The notes: generated from the letters alone by a model not told the origin. Counted from the first letter of the stretch, positions 8,445 to 17,610 are shown. The stretch: DNA of 64,000 bases from Gordonia polyisoprenivorans NBRC 16320 = JCM 10675 (GCF_000241325.1 NZ_BAEI01000077.1:186001-250000); one strand, 5' to 3'. Translations and numbers: made by a program.

Positions 8445-9557
8445 GTGACGAATACCGCGGGTTCGGGTTATCTTGAGCGTGCTGGCGGTCTATCTGAGCC
8501 ACATTTCTCGGTTGTTCACTGTTCGCGAGGTGCTGATTTGTCGGGTGATTCTGGTCGCCGTTCGCGGTGGCGTTTCCGCGTTTCCGCGGGTCTTCTGGTC
8601 GTCGCTGCCGCGGTGATGACCGGGGTCGTCGGTGAGCCGGGGGCCGCATACGCGACGCCGCAGAAGGCGTCCATCGTACGGACGGCGTCGGAGGGGACCG
8701 ACCTCACCGCCCTCTATGTGTACTCCCCGGCGATGCGCAAGACGATCAAGGTGCAGGTGCTCACCCCGGCACACGCCGACCGGACTCGTCCGTCGCTGTA
8801 CCTGCTCAGCGGCCTCGGTGAAGAAGACCCGCAGAACAGCATGTGGTTGCGCAAGACCGATGCCAGGCGCTTCTACGCCGACAAGAACGTCAACGTCGTG
8901 ATGCCGCTGGCGGGCAACGGCAGCCTGTACACCGACTGGGAACGTGATGATCCCAAACTCGGCCGCTACCAATGGGAAACATTCCTGATCGACGAGCTGC
9001 CGCCGCTGATCGATGCCACGTTCAACGGTAACGGCAAGCGGGCGATCGCAGGCATCTCGATGGGTGCGGGTGCCGGGTTGGTGCTCGCCGCACGCCATCC
9101 GGGTTTCTATCGGGCGGTCGCCTCCTACAGTGGCTGCTACACCACCACCGGCCTGGCCGGACAGACGTATCCGCGGGGAATCGTCACCGCATTCGGCGGC
9201 AACCCCGACAACATGTGGGGCCCTCCCAACGATCCCCAATGGGCCGCGCACGACGTGGTGTCGCTGGCCGGCAATCTGCGCGGCACGACGGTGTATGTCT
9301 CCAGTGGAACCGGGATGCCCGGCAAGTACGACGAGCCGGGGTACCCGGGAAACAGTGACCCGGCGAATCGCCAGGTCGTCGGGGGTGGAATCGAATTCGG
9401 TACCTACCTGTGTACACGGGAATTGCAGTCCCGACTCGTCGCCTCCGGCATTCCCGCGACGATTCGATACGTCGATCCGGGAACGCACTCCTGGCCGTAC
9501 TGGCGCGACCAGCAGACGCAGAGTTGGCCCACCATTGCCCGCGGCTTGAACAGTTGA
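8445..9557 (+). CDS. Secreted antigen-85-like esterase/mycolyltransferase
   Basis: A 370-residue alpha/beta-hydrolase of the esterase D/antigen 85 family. A basic stretch and a hydrophobic core near residues 42-68 form a signal peptide that should be cleaved after AYA. The nucleophile serine is in GISMGAGAG near residue 205 and the catalytic His in GTHSWPYW near residue 349. The oxyanion-region segment LYLLSGLGEED is also present. The start is GTG 8445 with GGAG 10-13 nt upstream. This family transfers mycolyl or other acyl groups between trehalose lipids outside the cell. Next to acyltransferases and an exporter, it may finish assembly of the exported lipid. It lies 54 bp before the first PapA-like gene. 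Confidence 0.82.
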   Translation: MTNTAGSGYLERAGGLSEPHFSVVHCSRGADLSGDSGRRSRWRFRVSAGLLVVAAAVMTGVVGEPGAAYATPQKASIVRTASEGTDLTALYVYSPAMRKTIKVQVLTPAHADRTRPSLYLLSGLGEEDPQNSMWLRKTDARRFYADKNVNVVMPLAGNGSLYTDWERDDPKLGRYQWETFLIDELPPLIDATFNGNGKRAIAGISMGAGAGLVLAARHPGFYRAVASYSGCYTTTGLAGQTYPRGIVTAFGGNPDNMWGPPNDPQWAAHDVVSLAGNLRGTTVYVSSGTGMPGKYDEPGYPGNSDPANRQVVGGGIEFGTYLCTRELQSRLVASGIPATIRYVDPGTHSWPYWRDQQTQSWPTIARGLNS

Positions 9558-9611
9558 TGCGCTTTCAACAATTGCTCCGTCCCGTTCACACGATCATTAC
9601 CGGAGGTTTCG

Positions 9612-11090
9612 ATGGAATACACAGAGCTCGCCGACTATCGGATTCCCGGCGGTCGGGTGACCGCGTGGGAGCCGACCGCCGACGCCACCGCCTGGCAGCC
9701 CGATCCGCGGCGGCTGTCCTACATGCACCTCGAGCACGCGCGCCGCGCCCAGACGATGGGTGCCGACTGGTACAGCGAATGGATCGGCACAGCGTTCATG
9801 ATCGACCGTCCCCTCGATCGAGAGGCACTCGCGGCCGCCATCGAGGAGTGGTACCGCAGACATGAGGCGTTCCGGTCGTCGGTGCGCACCGATGCCGGTA
9901 CCGGCCCCGAGGACGATCTGACCCGGATCACCACCGGGGCCCAGGCGATCTCGGTCCGCACGAGCGCACTCGGCGACGCGATGAGCGCTGACGACGCCCA
10001 GGCCTGCGTGCAGGAGTACTTCAACACCACCGTGTCACCGCTCCGGTGGCCCCACTGCGTTGCGGTCACCGTCGAACCGGACGGCGACGACAATCGTTTC
10101 TTGCTGGTCTTCGCCGCCGACCACACCGTGATGGATGCCTACACACAGGTTTTCGCGATCCGCGAGCTCACCACCCTGTACGAGGCCGCACTGGACGCAA
10201 CGCCGCACAATCTGCTGGATTACGGCAGCTACCTCGATTTCGCCGACGCCGAACGCGATCTCGGCGAGCAGATCGACGCCAACAACATCGCCGTCACCCT
10301 GTGGCGCGAGTTCTTCGAGACCCCGACATCGGTCGCGCAGCCGGGGCCGATGCCGACCTTCCCTCGTTTCGAGGTTCCCGACGGCCATTCTCCGACGATC
10401 ACCTGCCCTCGCATCCCCGACGACGGATACCAGTCGAGCCTGTCGACATATCTCCTCGATCCCGCCCAGACCAAGGCGTTCGACACGGTGTGCAAAGCCG
10501 CGGGCACCTCGATGGCCGTCGGTGTGTACACGGCGCTGACGATGGCCGGTGCCGCCTGCAGCGGGGCCGACGATCTGCGGTTCATCAGCCCCGTCCACAC
10601 CCGCACCGGCCCCGAGTGGGGCGAGGCGGTGGGATGGTTCGTCGGTGTGATCCCGATGCACGCCCGATTGGGCGGTGCCACCACATTCCGTGAGGCACTG
10701 CCCTCCGTGGCGGCGAGTGTCGGACGGTACCGCGATGCCGGCAGCGCTCCGTTCGCCCCGATTGCCGACCTGATCGGCGGCGACGTGACCCCGCCGGGAT
10801 TCGTCATCTCCTACATCGACCTGCGACGTGCCGAGGGCGCCGACCAGTGGGACGCGCGCAATGCCCGCGTCCTGCGCAGCGCCACCGCCGACGCCGATGA
10901 GGTGTACTTCTGGATCAACCGAATCCCGGACGGCCTCAACGTCTCCGCCCGGTTCACCGCCGGTCCGCAGGGCGCTGCAGTCGAGGCGTTCCTCTCGACG
11001 TTCCACGCCATACTGCGCTCGGTGATCGCCGACGGCGACTGCCCGGTCGTCCTCGCCGATACCTCCGCACTGACCGGCCGGCGCCGGTGA
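9612..11090 (+). CDS. PapA-like acyltransferase 1
   Basis: A 492-residue condensation-domain protein of the polyketide-associated (PapA) type. The N-terminal half has the conserved EEWYRRHEAFRSSVR segment. The active-site motif is DHTVMDA near residues 170-176, where the catalytic His and Asp of HHxxxDG are kept but the first His is Asp and the Gly is Ala. ATG 9612 has a clear GGAGGT ribosome site. Its stop overlaps the GTG start of the next gene (GTGA). PapA enzymes move acyl groups from CoA or a carrier protein to a sugar or diol hydroxyl. This is the first of three coupled paralogues. Confidence 0.83.
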   Translation: MEYTELADYRIPGGRVTAWEPTADATAWQPDPRRLSYMHLEHARRAQTMGADWYSEWIGTAFMIDRPLDREALAAAIEEWYRRHEAFRSSVRTDAGTGPEDDLTRITTGAQAISVRTSALGDAMSADDAQACVQEYFNTTVSPLRWPHCVAVTVEPDGDDNRFLLVFAADHTVMDAYTQVFAIRELTTLYEAALDATPHNLLDYGSYLDFADAERDLGEQIDANNIAVTLWREFFETPTSVAQPGPMPTFPRFEVPDGHSPTITCPRIPDDGYQSSLSTYLLDPAQTKAFDTVCKAAGTSMAVGVYTALTMAGAACSGADDLRFISPVHTRTGPEWGEAVGWFVGVIPMHARLGGATTFREALPSVAASVGRYRDAGSAPFAPIADLIGGDVTPPGFVISYIDLRRAEGADQWDARNARVLRSATADADEVYFWINRIPDGLNVSARFTAGPQGAAVEAFLSTFHAILRSVIADGDCPVVLADTSALTGRRR

Positions 11091-12538
11091 CGGTGCGGTT
11101 CTCACCACCCGGTGAGCTCGGACCGCTTCTGCGCGAGGCGTTTCCGGGTGGGTCCGTCGTGGAGTGGACCATGCGCTCCCCGGATCGGGCCAGACTCGGC
11201 TCGTCTCCCTCGGGTGCGGGAACCTTCCTGCAGTCCGATCACCTCGCGACCGCGGTCGCCGCTCGTCTACGCGGCGAACCGCATCGGGCGATCATCGGCT
11301 CCCTCACGCGTTTCGACGAGCCGCTCGACGCCGAGGTCATGGCGCAGGCGCTCACCGACTTCGTGCGGCGCCACGAGGAACTACGTGCGCACTACGTGGT
11401 CGACGAATCGGGGATCACCCGCGTGGTCGCGCCACCGGATTCGGTGGAGATGGTCACCACCGTGCCGGACCCCGACCTCGTCCTCGACGAGGCGTCGGTC
11501 GGCGAGTATGCGGCGCAACGCATCACCTCGCTGACCGATTTCGATTCGGTACCCGCCATGGCATTCGGGGCGGCGGCGGGTGAGCGGGGTTTCACGTTCT
11601 ATCTGGGCGCCGACCATGTCCACGGAGACGGATACTCGGTGTGGCTCGCGCTCGCCGAGATCGTCGCGCTCTACCGGGCACGGGTGCACGGCGAGCCCGC
11701 GGATCTGCCGTCGGTCGGCAAGTACGCGGATTTCATCCGGGCCGAGGCGATGTCGGCCGCGGCGGTCGCCGCCGACGCCGACAGCGTCCACACCTGGCGG
11801 GCGGCACTGCGGGCCAAGGGCGGGGTTCCGACCTCGCCGCTCGATCTCGGGCTCGACGGTGACACCGCCGTACCGGCGGTCCGTGCCCGTCGCGATCTGA
11901 TCGACGCCGATGACGCCGCCCGGATCGACGAGCGGCTCGCCGGGACCGGCTGCACCTTCACCGGGTGTCTGTACGCGGCAATGGCATCGGCGCAGTTCGC
12001 GGTGACCGGTGATCGCCTGTTCTGTACGACGACCGCCCTGGCGACGCGTCCCCCCGGGCACGAAAGCACCCAGGGCTGGTTGTGCAACTTTGCGCCGATC
12101 TGTTTCGAGGTGGACCCCGACGCCGACTTCGTGTCGCTGATCGGGGCGGCCACCGACGCCGTCCGCGACGCCCGCTCCGCCGCAGCCGCGCCGGTGGGTG
12201 CGGTACTCGGGGTGTTGGCACAGACCGGTGAGTTGCCGCCGATCACGGGTTCGCCGCAGATGGTGACCTACCTCGATCATCGTCGGCTGCCGGGGGTCGA
12301 GGACCCGACGGTGCGGACGACGGTCGGTTTCCCCGGTGTCGGAAAGACCAAGAACGCCAACCTCTGGGTGAGCCGGATGACCGACTGCGTGACGGTCGAG
12401 ACCCAGATCCCCGACAACGCGACCGCCCGGCGGAACATCGGTAACTACCTCGACGCGATCGCCGATATCCTGCACGACTTCGCCGCGGGTGCCGAGCGGC
12501 CCGCACCGCACACCGGCGCGACCGGGGCAGCGGTATGA
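11087..12538 (+). CDS. PapA-like acyltransferase 2
   Basis: A 483-residue paralogue of its neighbours. The active-site motif is DHVHGDG near residues 175-181, the best preserved of the three. The usual FVRRHEELRAHYVV segment lies upstream, and CTTTALATRPPGHESTQGWL follows in the second half. GTG 11087 overlaps the previous stop by 4 nt, and the stop overlaps the ATG of the third acyltransferase by 4 nt, so the three are translated together and probably made in equal amounts. A role in multiple acylation of one glycan is inferred from the context. Confidence 0.82.
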   Translation: MTVRFSPPGELGPLLREAFPGGSVVEWTMRSPDRARLGSSPSGAGTFLQSDHLATAVAARLRGEPHRAIIGSLTRFDEPLDAEVMAQALTDFVRRHEELRAHYVVDESGITRVVAPPDSVEMVTTVPDPDLVLDEASVGEYAAQRITSLTDFDSVPAMAFGAAAGERGFTFYLGADHVHGDGYSVWLALAEIVALYRARVHGEPADLPSVGKYADFIRAEAMSAAAVAADADSVHTWRAALRAKGGVPTSPLDLGLDGDTAVPAVRARRDLIDADDAARIDERLAGTGCTFTGCLYAAMASAQFAVTGDRLFCTTTALATRPPGHESTQGWLCNFAPICFEVDPDADFVSLIGAATDAVRDARSAAAAPVGAVLGVLAQTGELPPITGSPQMVTYLDHRRLPGVEDPTVRTTVGFPGVGKTKNANLWVSRMTDCVTVETQIPDNATARRNIGNYLDAIADILHDFAAGAERPAPHTGATGAAV

Positions 12539-13881
12539 AACTGGCGAGCCTGGAACACTATTCGGTGCAACCCGGCTGCTTCGTGCAGTGGGTGCCGGAG
12601 TGCGGAGCGGCGAACTCGTCGGCTGTGACGGTCATGGCGGTCTCGGAGAACGAGCGTTTCCATCTCGACTCGGTGCAGGAGGGTCACCTGGGCTGGATGA
12701 CCCTCGTCGTCGATCTACCCCGATCGGTGCCCCGGGAACTGCTGCGCCGCATGGCATCGGAGCTGATGTCGCGTCATGACGCATTGCGCAGCCATTTCGT
12801 CGCCGGCGACGACTATGTGCGCCAACATCATCAGGAAGTCCTGGCGATGGTCGACGACGAGATCGATGCGCGCGACTGGGACGCGCAGGCACTCACCGAC
12901 GAAGTACTGCGACGAACGGCATCGGCGTGTAATCCACTCCGATCCGGTGGGCACTTCTTGTCCGCCGTCTGCCGGCCGGACTCGACGACGGTGATCTGCG
13001 CCTTCGACCACGCCTACGTCGACGCCCGGTCGTTGACGGTGATCGCCGCCGACATCACCGATGTTCTCGCCGAACGCCCGTTACGACCCGCGGCATCGGG
13101 TCTCGACGAGGTGCGCGCCCACATCCGTGTTCCGAACGTGCCCGCCGACGACCCGCGGCTGGCCGGTTGGGAACGCTTTCTCGAACAATCCGACTGGCAG
13201 ATACCGGATTTCCCCTTGGATCTCGGCGTCGGCCCGGGGGAGCGCAAGCCGATGCGCACCGCGATGCGCACACTGGTGGCCGCCGACGACGCCCCCGAAC
13301 TCAGTTCCGGTATCCGACGCCTCGGCGGCCGTACGCTCTCGGCATTGCTGACCGCCATCGGAGTGGCCGTCCATCGGTCCGGAGGCCCGGAGGAGATGTC
13401 GACGATCATCCCGGCCGGACCCCAGACGGACCGACGCTTCGTGGGTTGGGTGGTCGACAACATCCCGATGCGCGTCGCAGGTAGTGGTGATCCGTTGGAG
13501 CTCAGCCGGATCAACGCACGACGGGTGGCCGAGGCGACACCGCTGGCCGAGATCGGATTGACCCCGGTCTATCAGACCTTCGGAGATCGGTTGCGCCGCA
13601 GCCGAGACGACGTGTTCATGCTGTCCTATGTGGACTACACCCGTTGGTACACACCGGCCGACGGCGTCGAGGTCCGTCAACTCTCCGGCGATCACGACAC
13701 CGACAACGCGCAGTGGTGGCTGTGGCGCGACGAGAGCGGCATCCATGTGCGGGTTCGCTATCCCGATACCGATCAGGCCGAGAAGATCATCGACGCCGTT
13801 CTGTCCGAGACGGTTTCGGTGATCGGTGAGATCGTCGATCGTGTCACGATGCCTGCTGCGCAGGCACACGGTATGGCATGA
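12535..13881 (+). CDS. PapA-like acyltransferase 3
   Basis: A 448-residue paralogue. The active-site motif is DHAYVDA near residues 157-163, keeping the catalytic His-x3-Asp but not the Gly. The N-terminal region contains the typical ELMSRHDALRSHFV. ATG 12535 overlaps the preceding stop (ATGA). The gene ends 22 bp before the converging GT2 gene, so the esterase and three acyltransferases make a complete rightward operon. The loss of the glycine in copies 1 and 3 may narrow activity or acceptor choice; the catalytic His is present in all. Confidence 0.8.
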   Translation: MKLASLEHYSVQPGCFVQWVPECGAANSSAVTVMAVSENERFHLDSVQEGHLGWMTLVVDLPRSVPRELLRRMASELMSRHDALRSHFVAGDDYVRQHHQEVLAMVDDEIDARDWDAQALTDEVLRRTASACNPLRSGGHFLSAVCRPDSTTVICAFDHAYVDARSLTVIAADITDVLAERPLRPAASGLDEVRAHIRVPNVPADDPRLAGWERFLEQSDWQIPDFPLDLGVGPGERKPMRTAMRTLVAADDAPELSSGIRRLGGRTLSALLTAIGVAVHRSGGPEEMSTIIPAGPQTDRRFVGWVVDNIPMRVAGSGDPLELSRINARRVAEATPLAEIGLTPVYQTFGDRLRRSRDDVFMLSYVDYTRWYTPADGVEVRQLSGDHDTDNAQWWLWRDESGIHVRVRYPDTDQAEKIIDAVLSETVSVIGEIVDRVTMPAAQAHGMA

Positions 13882-13903
13882 GATCTCATACCGGCGTCAC
13901 TGC

Positions 13904-14722
13904 TCAGCGGATGTCGATCGCCTGACCCGTCGACTCCGCGAGGTCGGCTCGTCCGCCCCGATGGTCGGCGGCGTACCACGCCGAATTCCCACGAATGCCC
14001 AGATGTCGTACACGTCGCTGGGAGGTGCGGACGATGGCACGGGGTGCGAGGGCCACCGCGGACTTCGGTGCGACCTTGCGTACACGTTGTTGCAACTCCC
14101 AGTCGTCGGAAACCTGCTCGAGAGGCAGTCGCGGATACCCGCCTGCGGCCAGGTAGACCTCGGTGTCGAAGGCGCAGTTCGGGCCGACAACCCCGAAAGT
14201 CCGCTGCGCATACGGGGGTTCGTGTCGGGTCCGCCACTTCTGTTGCAGGTGTCCGACTCGCCACAGCAGGCCGAGCAGGTCGTAGGGAACGGGCGAGTAC
14301 GGTTCGTCGTGGCGTGCCCGTAATCGGCCGCCGACGAGTCGCCGGCCGGCCAGCAACGGCTGGAGCAGCTCGTGTAGCCACGTCGGATCGGGGACCGAAT
14401 CCGAATCCGTCCGGGCGACGAACACCGCGCCGGTGTCGATGGCGTGCCGTACGCCGGTGTCGACGGCCGATCCGATGCCCTTCTGTGTCTCGGTGATCAG
14501 CTCGAACGGCCGGCGGGTGCCCTCGGCGATGAACTTCTCGACCACCTCTGCGGTGGTGTCGGTGCTGCTGTTGTCGATGACGATGACCCGAAAACCGTTC
14601 AGCAGTTGACGTTCGAGCACGGTATCGAAGCGTTGGGCGTCGAGGGCGCGCAGCGTCGAGGTGATCAGACGCTGCTCGTTGTAGGCCGGCACGATCACCG
14701 CCACGCGGGGCTCAGCGGACAT
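13904..14722 (-). CDS. GT2-family glycosyltransferase A
   Basis: A 272-residue GT-A glycosyltransferase. It opens with VAVIVPAYNEQRLI, has the nucleotide-binding Asp in VIDNSSTD, a metal-binding DSD in ARTDSDSVPD, and a late SDDWELQQRV followed by TSQRRVRHLG. No membrane segment is visible, so it is probably cytoplasmic or peripheral. I chose ATG 14722 because it lies at the start of the conserved domain; the frame upstream is a shadow of the neighbouring gene. It overlaps the upstream paralogue by 11 nt. The sugar and acceptor are unknown. Confidence 0.85.
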   Translation of the reverse strand: MSAEPRVAVIVPAYNEQRLITSTLRALDAQRFDTVLERQLLNGFRVIVIDNSSTDTTAEVVEKFIAEGTRRPFELITETQKGIGSAVDTGVRHAIDTGAVFVARTDSDSVPDPTWLHELLQPLLAGRRLVGGRLRARHDEPYSPVPYDLLGLLWRVGHLQQKWRTRHEPPYAQRTFGVVGPNCAFDTEVYLAAGGYPRLPLEQVSDDWELQQRVRKVAPKSAVALAPRAIVRTSQRRVRHLGIRGNSAWYAADHRGGRADLAESTGQAIDIR

Positions 14723-15542
14723 CGGCGGCGAGGTCGGTGGAACTGCGGTCACCCGAATACCATTCGAGCAGGCCCTTGATCCCGAAGGCCTGTTGGCGGC
14801 GTTGCGAGGTGTAGACCAGGGCATTCTTCTGCAAGGCGATTCCCTTGGGGCCCACCAGCGACCGCACGCGACTCTGTAACACGGTGTCGTCGTCGACGTC
14901 CTCCATCCGCGTCCGCGGGAAGCCGCCGGATTCCAGGTACATCTCGACGTCGATGGCCATGTTGTTGCCCACCACCGCATAACTGCGGCGGGCGGCGGCC
15001 GGTCCGCGGGCGGTCCGCAGGTACTCCACGGCGTGGCCGACCCGCCAGAGTTTGCCGACCGCGTTGAACAGGAACGGTGAGACGTCTTCGTCGTCACGGG
15101 CTTTCACCCGGCCGCCGACGAGCCGTTTCCCGGCGAACAGCGGGGTCAGCAGGGTGGCGAGCCAGTCCGGCGCCGGATGCGAGTCGGCGTCGGTGCGCGC
15201 GATGTAGCGAGCTCCGGAAGCGATGGCGTGACGCGCGCCGGTGTCGGCCGCACAGCCCGAACCCTTTTCGGTTTCGGAGATCAATTCGGTGGGGAACCGG
15301 GTTCCGGCCTCGATGAACTCGCGGACGAGGTCCGGGGTGCGATCGGTGCTGTTGTTGTCGACCACCACCACGCGGAATCCGTGCAGGACCTCACGATGCA
15401 GTGGGGCGTCGAACTCCTGATCCTGCAAGGCCTGCAGGGTGTCGACGATCAGGCGTTCCTCGTTGTATGCGGGGATGATCACCGCGACTGCGGGCGTCGA
15501 TGGGCAGAGGTGGTCGGCTGTGGAATCGGATTCGTCGGCCAT
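14712..15542 (-). CDS. GT2-family glycosyltransferase B
   Basis: A 276-residue glycosyltransferase that is plainly a tandem duplicate of the gene downstream: VAVIIPAYNEERLI, VVVDNNSTDRT, ARTDADSHPAPDWL, the conserved LVGGRVKARDDE segment, DVDDDTVLQSRV and TSQRRQQAFGIKG line up one for one. ATG start at 15542. With its partner it forms a leftward two-gene operon facing the PapA operon. Together with the UGT-type enzyme at the other end of the cassette this gives three sugar transfers, which would suit an oligosaccharide acceptor for the acyltransferases. That link is inference. Confidence 0.85.
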   Translation of the reverse strand: MADESDSTADHLCPSTPAVAVIIPAYNEERLIVDTLQALQDQEFDAPLHREVLHGFRVVVVDNNSTDRTPDLVREFIEAGTRFPTELISETEKGSGCAADTGARHAIASGARYIARTDADSHPAPDWLATLLTPLFAGKRLVGGRVKARDDEDVSPFLFNAVGKLWRVGHAVEYLRTARGPAAARRSYAVVGNNMAIDVEMYLESGGFPRTRMEDVDDDTVLQSRVRSLVGPKGIALQKNALVYTSQRRQQAFGIKGLLEWYSGDRSSTDLAADVR

Positions 15543-15585
15543 GGACGAAAGTCTATGTGGCCTTTCGCGTCGTGGCCACCGAGCG

Positions 15586-16848
15586 TCAGGGACCAGGCAC
15601 CCGGGAGAGGGTGCCGTAGTCCACCGGGAGATCCTTGACCCCGTTGAGCCAGCCCGATCGGACCCGCCGCATCGGCCCGACCCGGGAGATGTCGGGCAGC
15701 ACGTCGGCGATGGCGTTGAAGATGAGGTTCAGCTCGAGGCGGGCGAGGTTGGCCCCGATGCAGAAATGTGCCCCATTCCCGCCGAACGCGAGATGGGGAT
15801 TGGGGTCACGAAGAATGTCGAAGGTGAATGGGTCGGAAAAGACGTCCTCGTCGTAATTGGCCGAGCTGTAGAACAGTCCGACCCGCTGCCCAGCGGTGAT
15901 CGCGACGCCACCGAGTTCGGTGTCGGCGAGGGCGGTTCGCTGGAAGGCGTTGACCGGCGTCGACCAGCGCAGGATCTCATCGATCGTCGAGGCGGGCCGC
16001 TCACGGCGAAACAGCTCCCACTGGGCGGGATGATCGAGAAACGCATTCATTCCGTGTGTGGTCGCATTTCGGGTGGTCTCGTTCCCGGCGGTGATCAGCA
16101 GGATGACGAAGAAACCGAACTCCATCTCGTCGAGGGCCTCACCGTCGATGTCGGCCTGCACCAGGGTGGTGACGATGTCCTCACGCGGATTACGTCGCCG
16201 ATCCTCGGCCATCTGGTATGCGTAACCCAGCAATTCGGCGTTCGCCGTGGTGGGATCGATCAGCTGATCCGGATCGTCGGAATTGATGATGGCGTCGACG
16301 AGTTCGTGAATTCTCGGTCGATCGGCGGTGGGTACACCGATGAGGTCGAGGATCGCCTGTAACGGGAGGTGGACGGCGACGTCGTCGACGAAGTTCCCGC
16401 TGCCGCGCGCCGCGGCCTCGGTGACCACCCGGCGTGCCGACTCCTGCAACGTGTCGGTCAGCGCACCAACGGATTTCGGCGTGAAGATGCGCGAGACGAT
16501 CTTGCGTAGACGCGTGTGCGACGGCGGATCGTGGTTGATGAGAAGCGCTTTGGTGAACTCGATCTGATCGGCCGTCACGTACTCGGGGAGGCGGATGATC
16601 GCGCCGTTGGCATTGGTCGACCACAGCGCGTGATTGCGTGAGACCTCGCGGACGTGAGCATGCTTCGAGACCACCCAGAATCCGCCATCGTGGAATCCGC
16701 CGCCCTTGCCCTCCTCCTGGGCGTTCCACCACACCGGTGCCGTCCGGCGCAGATGAGCGAACTCGACAAGGGGGATACCGCGTTCGAGGAGGTCGGGATC
16801 GGTGAAGTCGATGCCCGCGTCGAACGGACGGGCCGATGTGGTCTGCAT
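15586..16848 (-). CDS. Cytochrome P450, CYP125-like paralogue
   Basis: A 420-residue P450 with I-helix AGNETTRN, K-helix EILR, and heme loop FGGNGAHFCIGANLAR carrying the Cys ligand. It resembles CYP125 throughout (PVWWNAQEEGKGGGFHDGGFWV, LINHDPPSHTRLRKIVSR, NGVKDLPVDYGT), the family that oxidises C26/C27 of cholesterol and cholestenone. It is a second, divergent copy beside the KstR-linked one at 19602. I chose ATG 16848 over ATG 16890 because an inverted repeat likely to be a repressor site lies between the two and would otherwise fall inside the coding region. The divergent TetR gene probably controls it; no KstR-type box is present. The substrate may differ from that of the main copy. Confidence 0.85.
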   Translation of the reverse strand: MQTTSARPFDAGIDFTDPDLLERGIPLVEFAHLRRTAPVWWNAQEEGKGGGFHDGGFWVVSKHAHVREVSRNHALWSTNANGAIIRLPEYVTADQIEFTKALLINHDPPSHTRLRKIVSRIFTPKSVGALTDTLQESARRVVTEAAARGSGNFVDDVAVHLPLQAILDLIGVPTADRPRIHELVDAIINSDDPDQLIDPTTANAELLGYAYQMAEDRRRNPREDIVTTLVQADIDGEALDEMEFGFFVILLITAGNETTRNATTHGMNAFLDHPAQWELFRRERPASTIDEILRWSTPVNAFQRTALADTELGGVAITAGQRVGLFYSSANYDEDVFSDPFTFDILRDPNPHLAFGGNGAHFCIGANLARLELNLIFNAIADVLPDISRVGPMRRVRSGWLNGVKDLPVDYGTLSRVPGP

Positions 16849-16854
16849 CACCAC

Positions 16855-16883
16855 ACCATACACCAGAAGAATATCTGTATGGT
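16855..16883. promoter_or_regulatory. Inverted repeat, candidate TetR operator
   Basis: ACCATACA (16855-16862) and its exact reverse complement TGTATGGT (16876-16883) are separated by 13 bp. The site sits between the CYP125-like gene and the divergent tetR gene. TetR-family proteins bind such palindromes in shared promoters, so it is the likely autoregulatory site. Confidence 0.6.
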
Positions 16884-16970
16884 CAAACATCTCGGCGTCG
16901 TTCGCCGATTAGGGTGGATTCTCATGACGCGCGAGTGCCCGGTGAGGCCGATCGACCATGGGGCACGCTG

Positions 16971-17582
16971 ATGCGGACGCACGGATGGGCCGGTGCGGTA
17001 CCCGCCACCGATGAGGAGGCGGTCGCGCGCATTCTCGCGACCACCCGAGAGGTCATCGACGAACAGGGAGAGGCCACGCGTCTGACCGACGTGGCGCGAC
17101 GACTCGGCGTGACCCGCCAGACGGTGTATCGCTACTTCCCGAGCACCGAGGCGTTGCTCTCGGCAACCGCCATCGACGCCGTCGGAGCGTTCCTCGACCG
17201 CATCGCCGGCCGCTTGGCGGGACTCACCGAGCCGGATGTGGCTGTGGTCGAGGGTGTTTCAGCGGTGCTGGAGGCGCTCGCCGACGACCGCTACATGGGC
17301 ATCCTGCTGCTGCCCGGACATCAGAGCCTCCCGGTGATCGGACAGATCACCTCGGAGAACGCGCGCGTATTCGCGCGCAGCATGATCGAGCGGATGGATG
17401 TCGACTGGACCGCACGCGGTTACGGCGACCAGGACATCGAGATCCTCGTCGAGATCGTCTTGCGCACCCTGCAATCACTGATCATCGACCCCGGCCACGC
17501 GCACTCGGCTCCGGATCGCCGAGAGTTCCTCGACCGCTGGTTGGGATCGGCGATCCGTGCACTTCCGAGCGGAATTCGTTGA
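16971..17582 (+). CDS. TetR-family transcriptional regulator
   Basis: A 203-residue regulator. The N-terminal helix-turn-helix covers roughly residues 20-65 (RLTDVARRLGVTRQTVYRYFPSTEALL), the standard TetR signature. The remainder is a helical ligand-binding domain that I cannot assign to a ligand. It is not KstR or KstR2, judging by its sequence. The start ATG 16971 is set by the domain boundary; the frame continues upstream into the operator region without support. Divergent from the CYP125-like gene with a perfect 8-bp inverted repeat between them, so it probably represses that gene and itself, relieved by a sterol or related ligand. Confidence 0.85.
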   Translation: MRTHGWAGAVPATDEEAVARILATTREVIDEQGEATRLTDVARRLGVTRQTVYRYFPSTEALLSATAIDAVGAFLDRIAGRLAGLTEPDVAVVEGVSAVLEALADDRYMGILLLPGHQSLPVIGQITSENARVFARSMIERMDVDWTARGYGDQDIEILVEIVLRTLQSLIIDPGHAHSAPDRREFLDRWLGSAIRALPSGIR

Positions 17583-17610
17583 GCCCGCCCGGCCGAGGTC
17601 CGAGGCGGCG

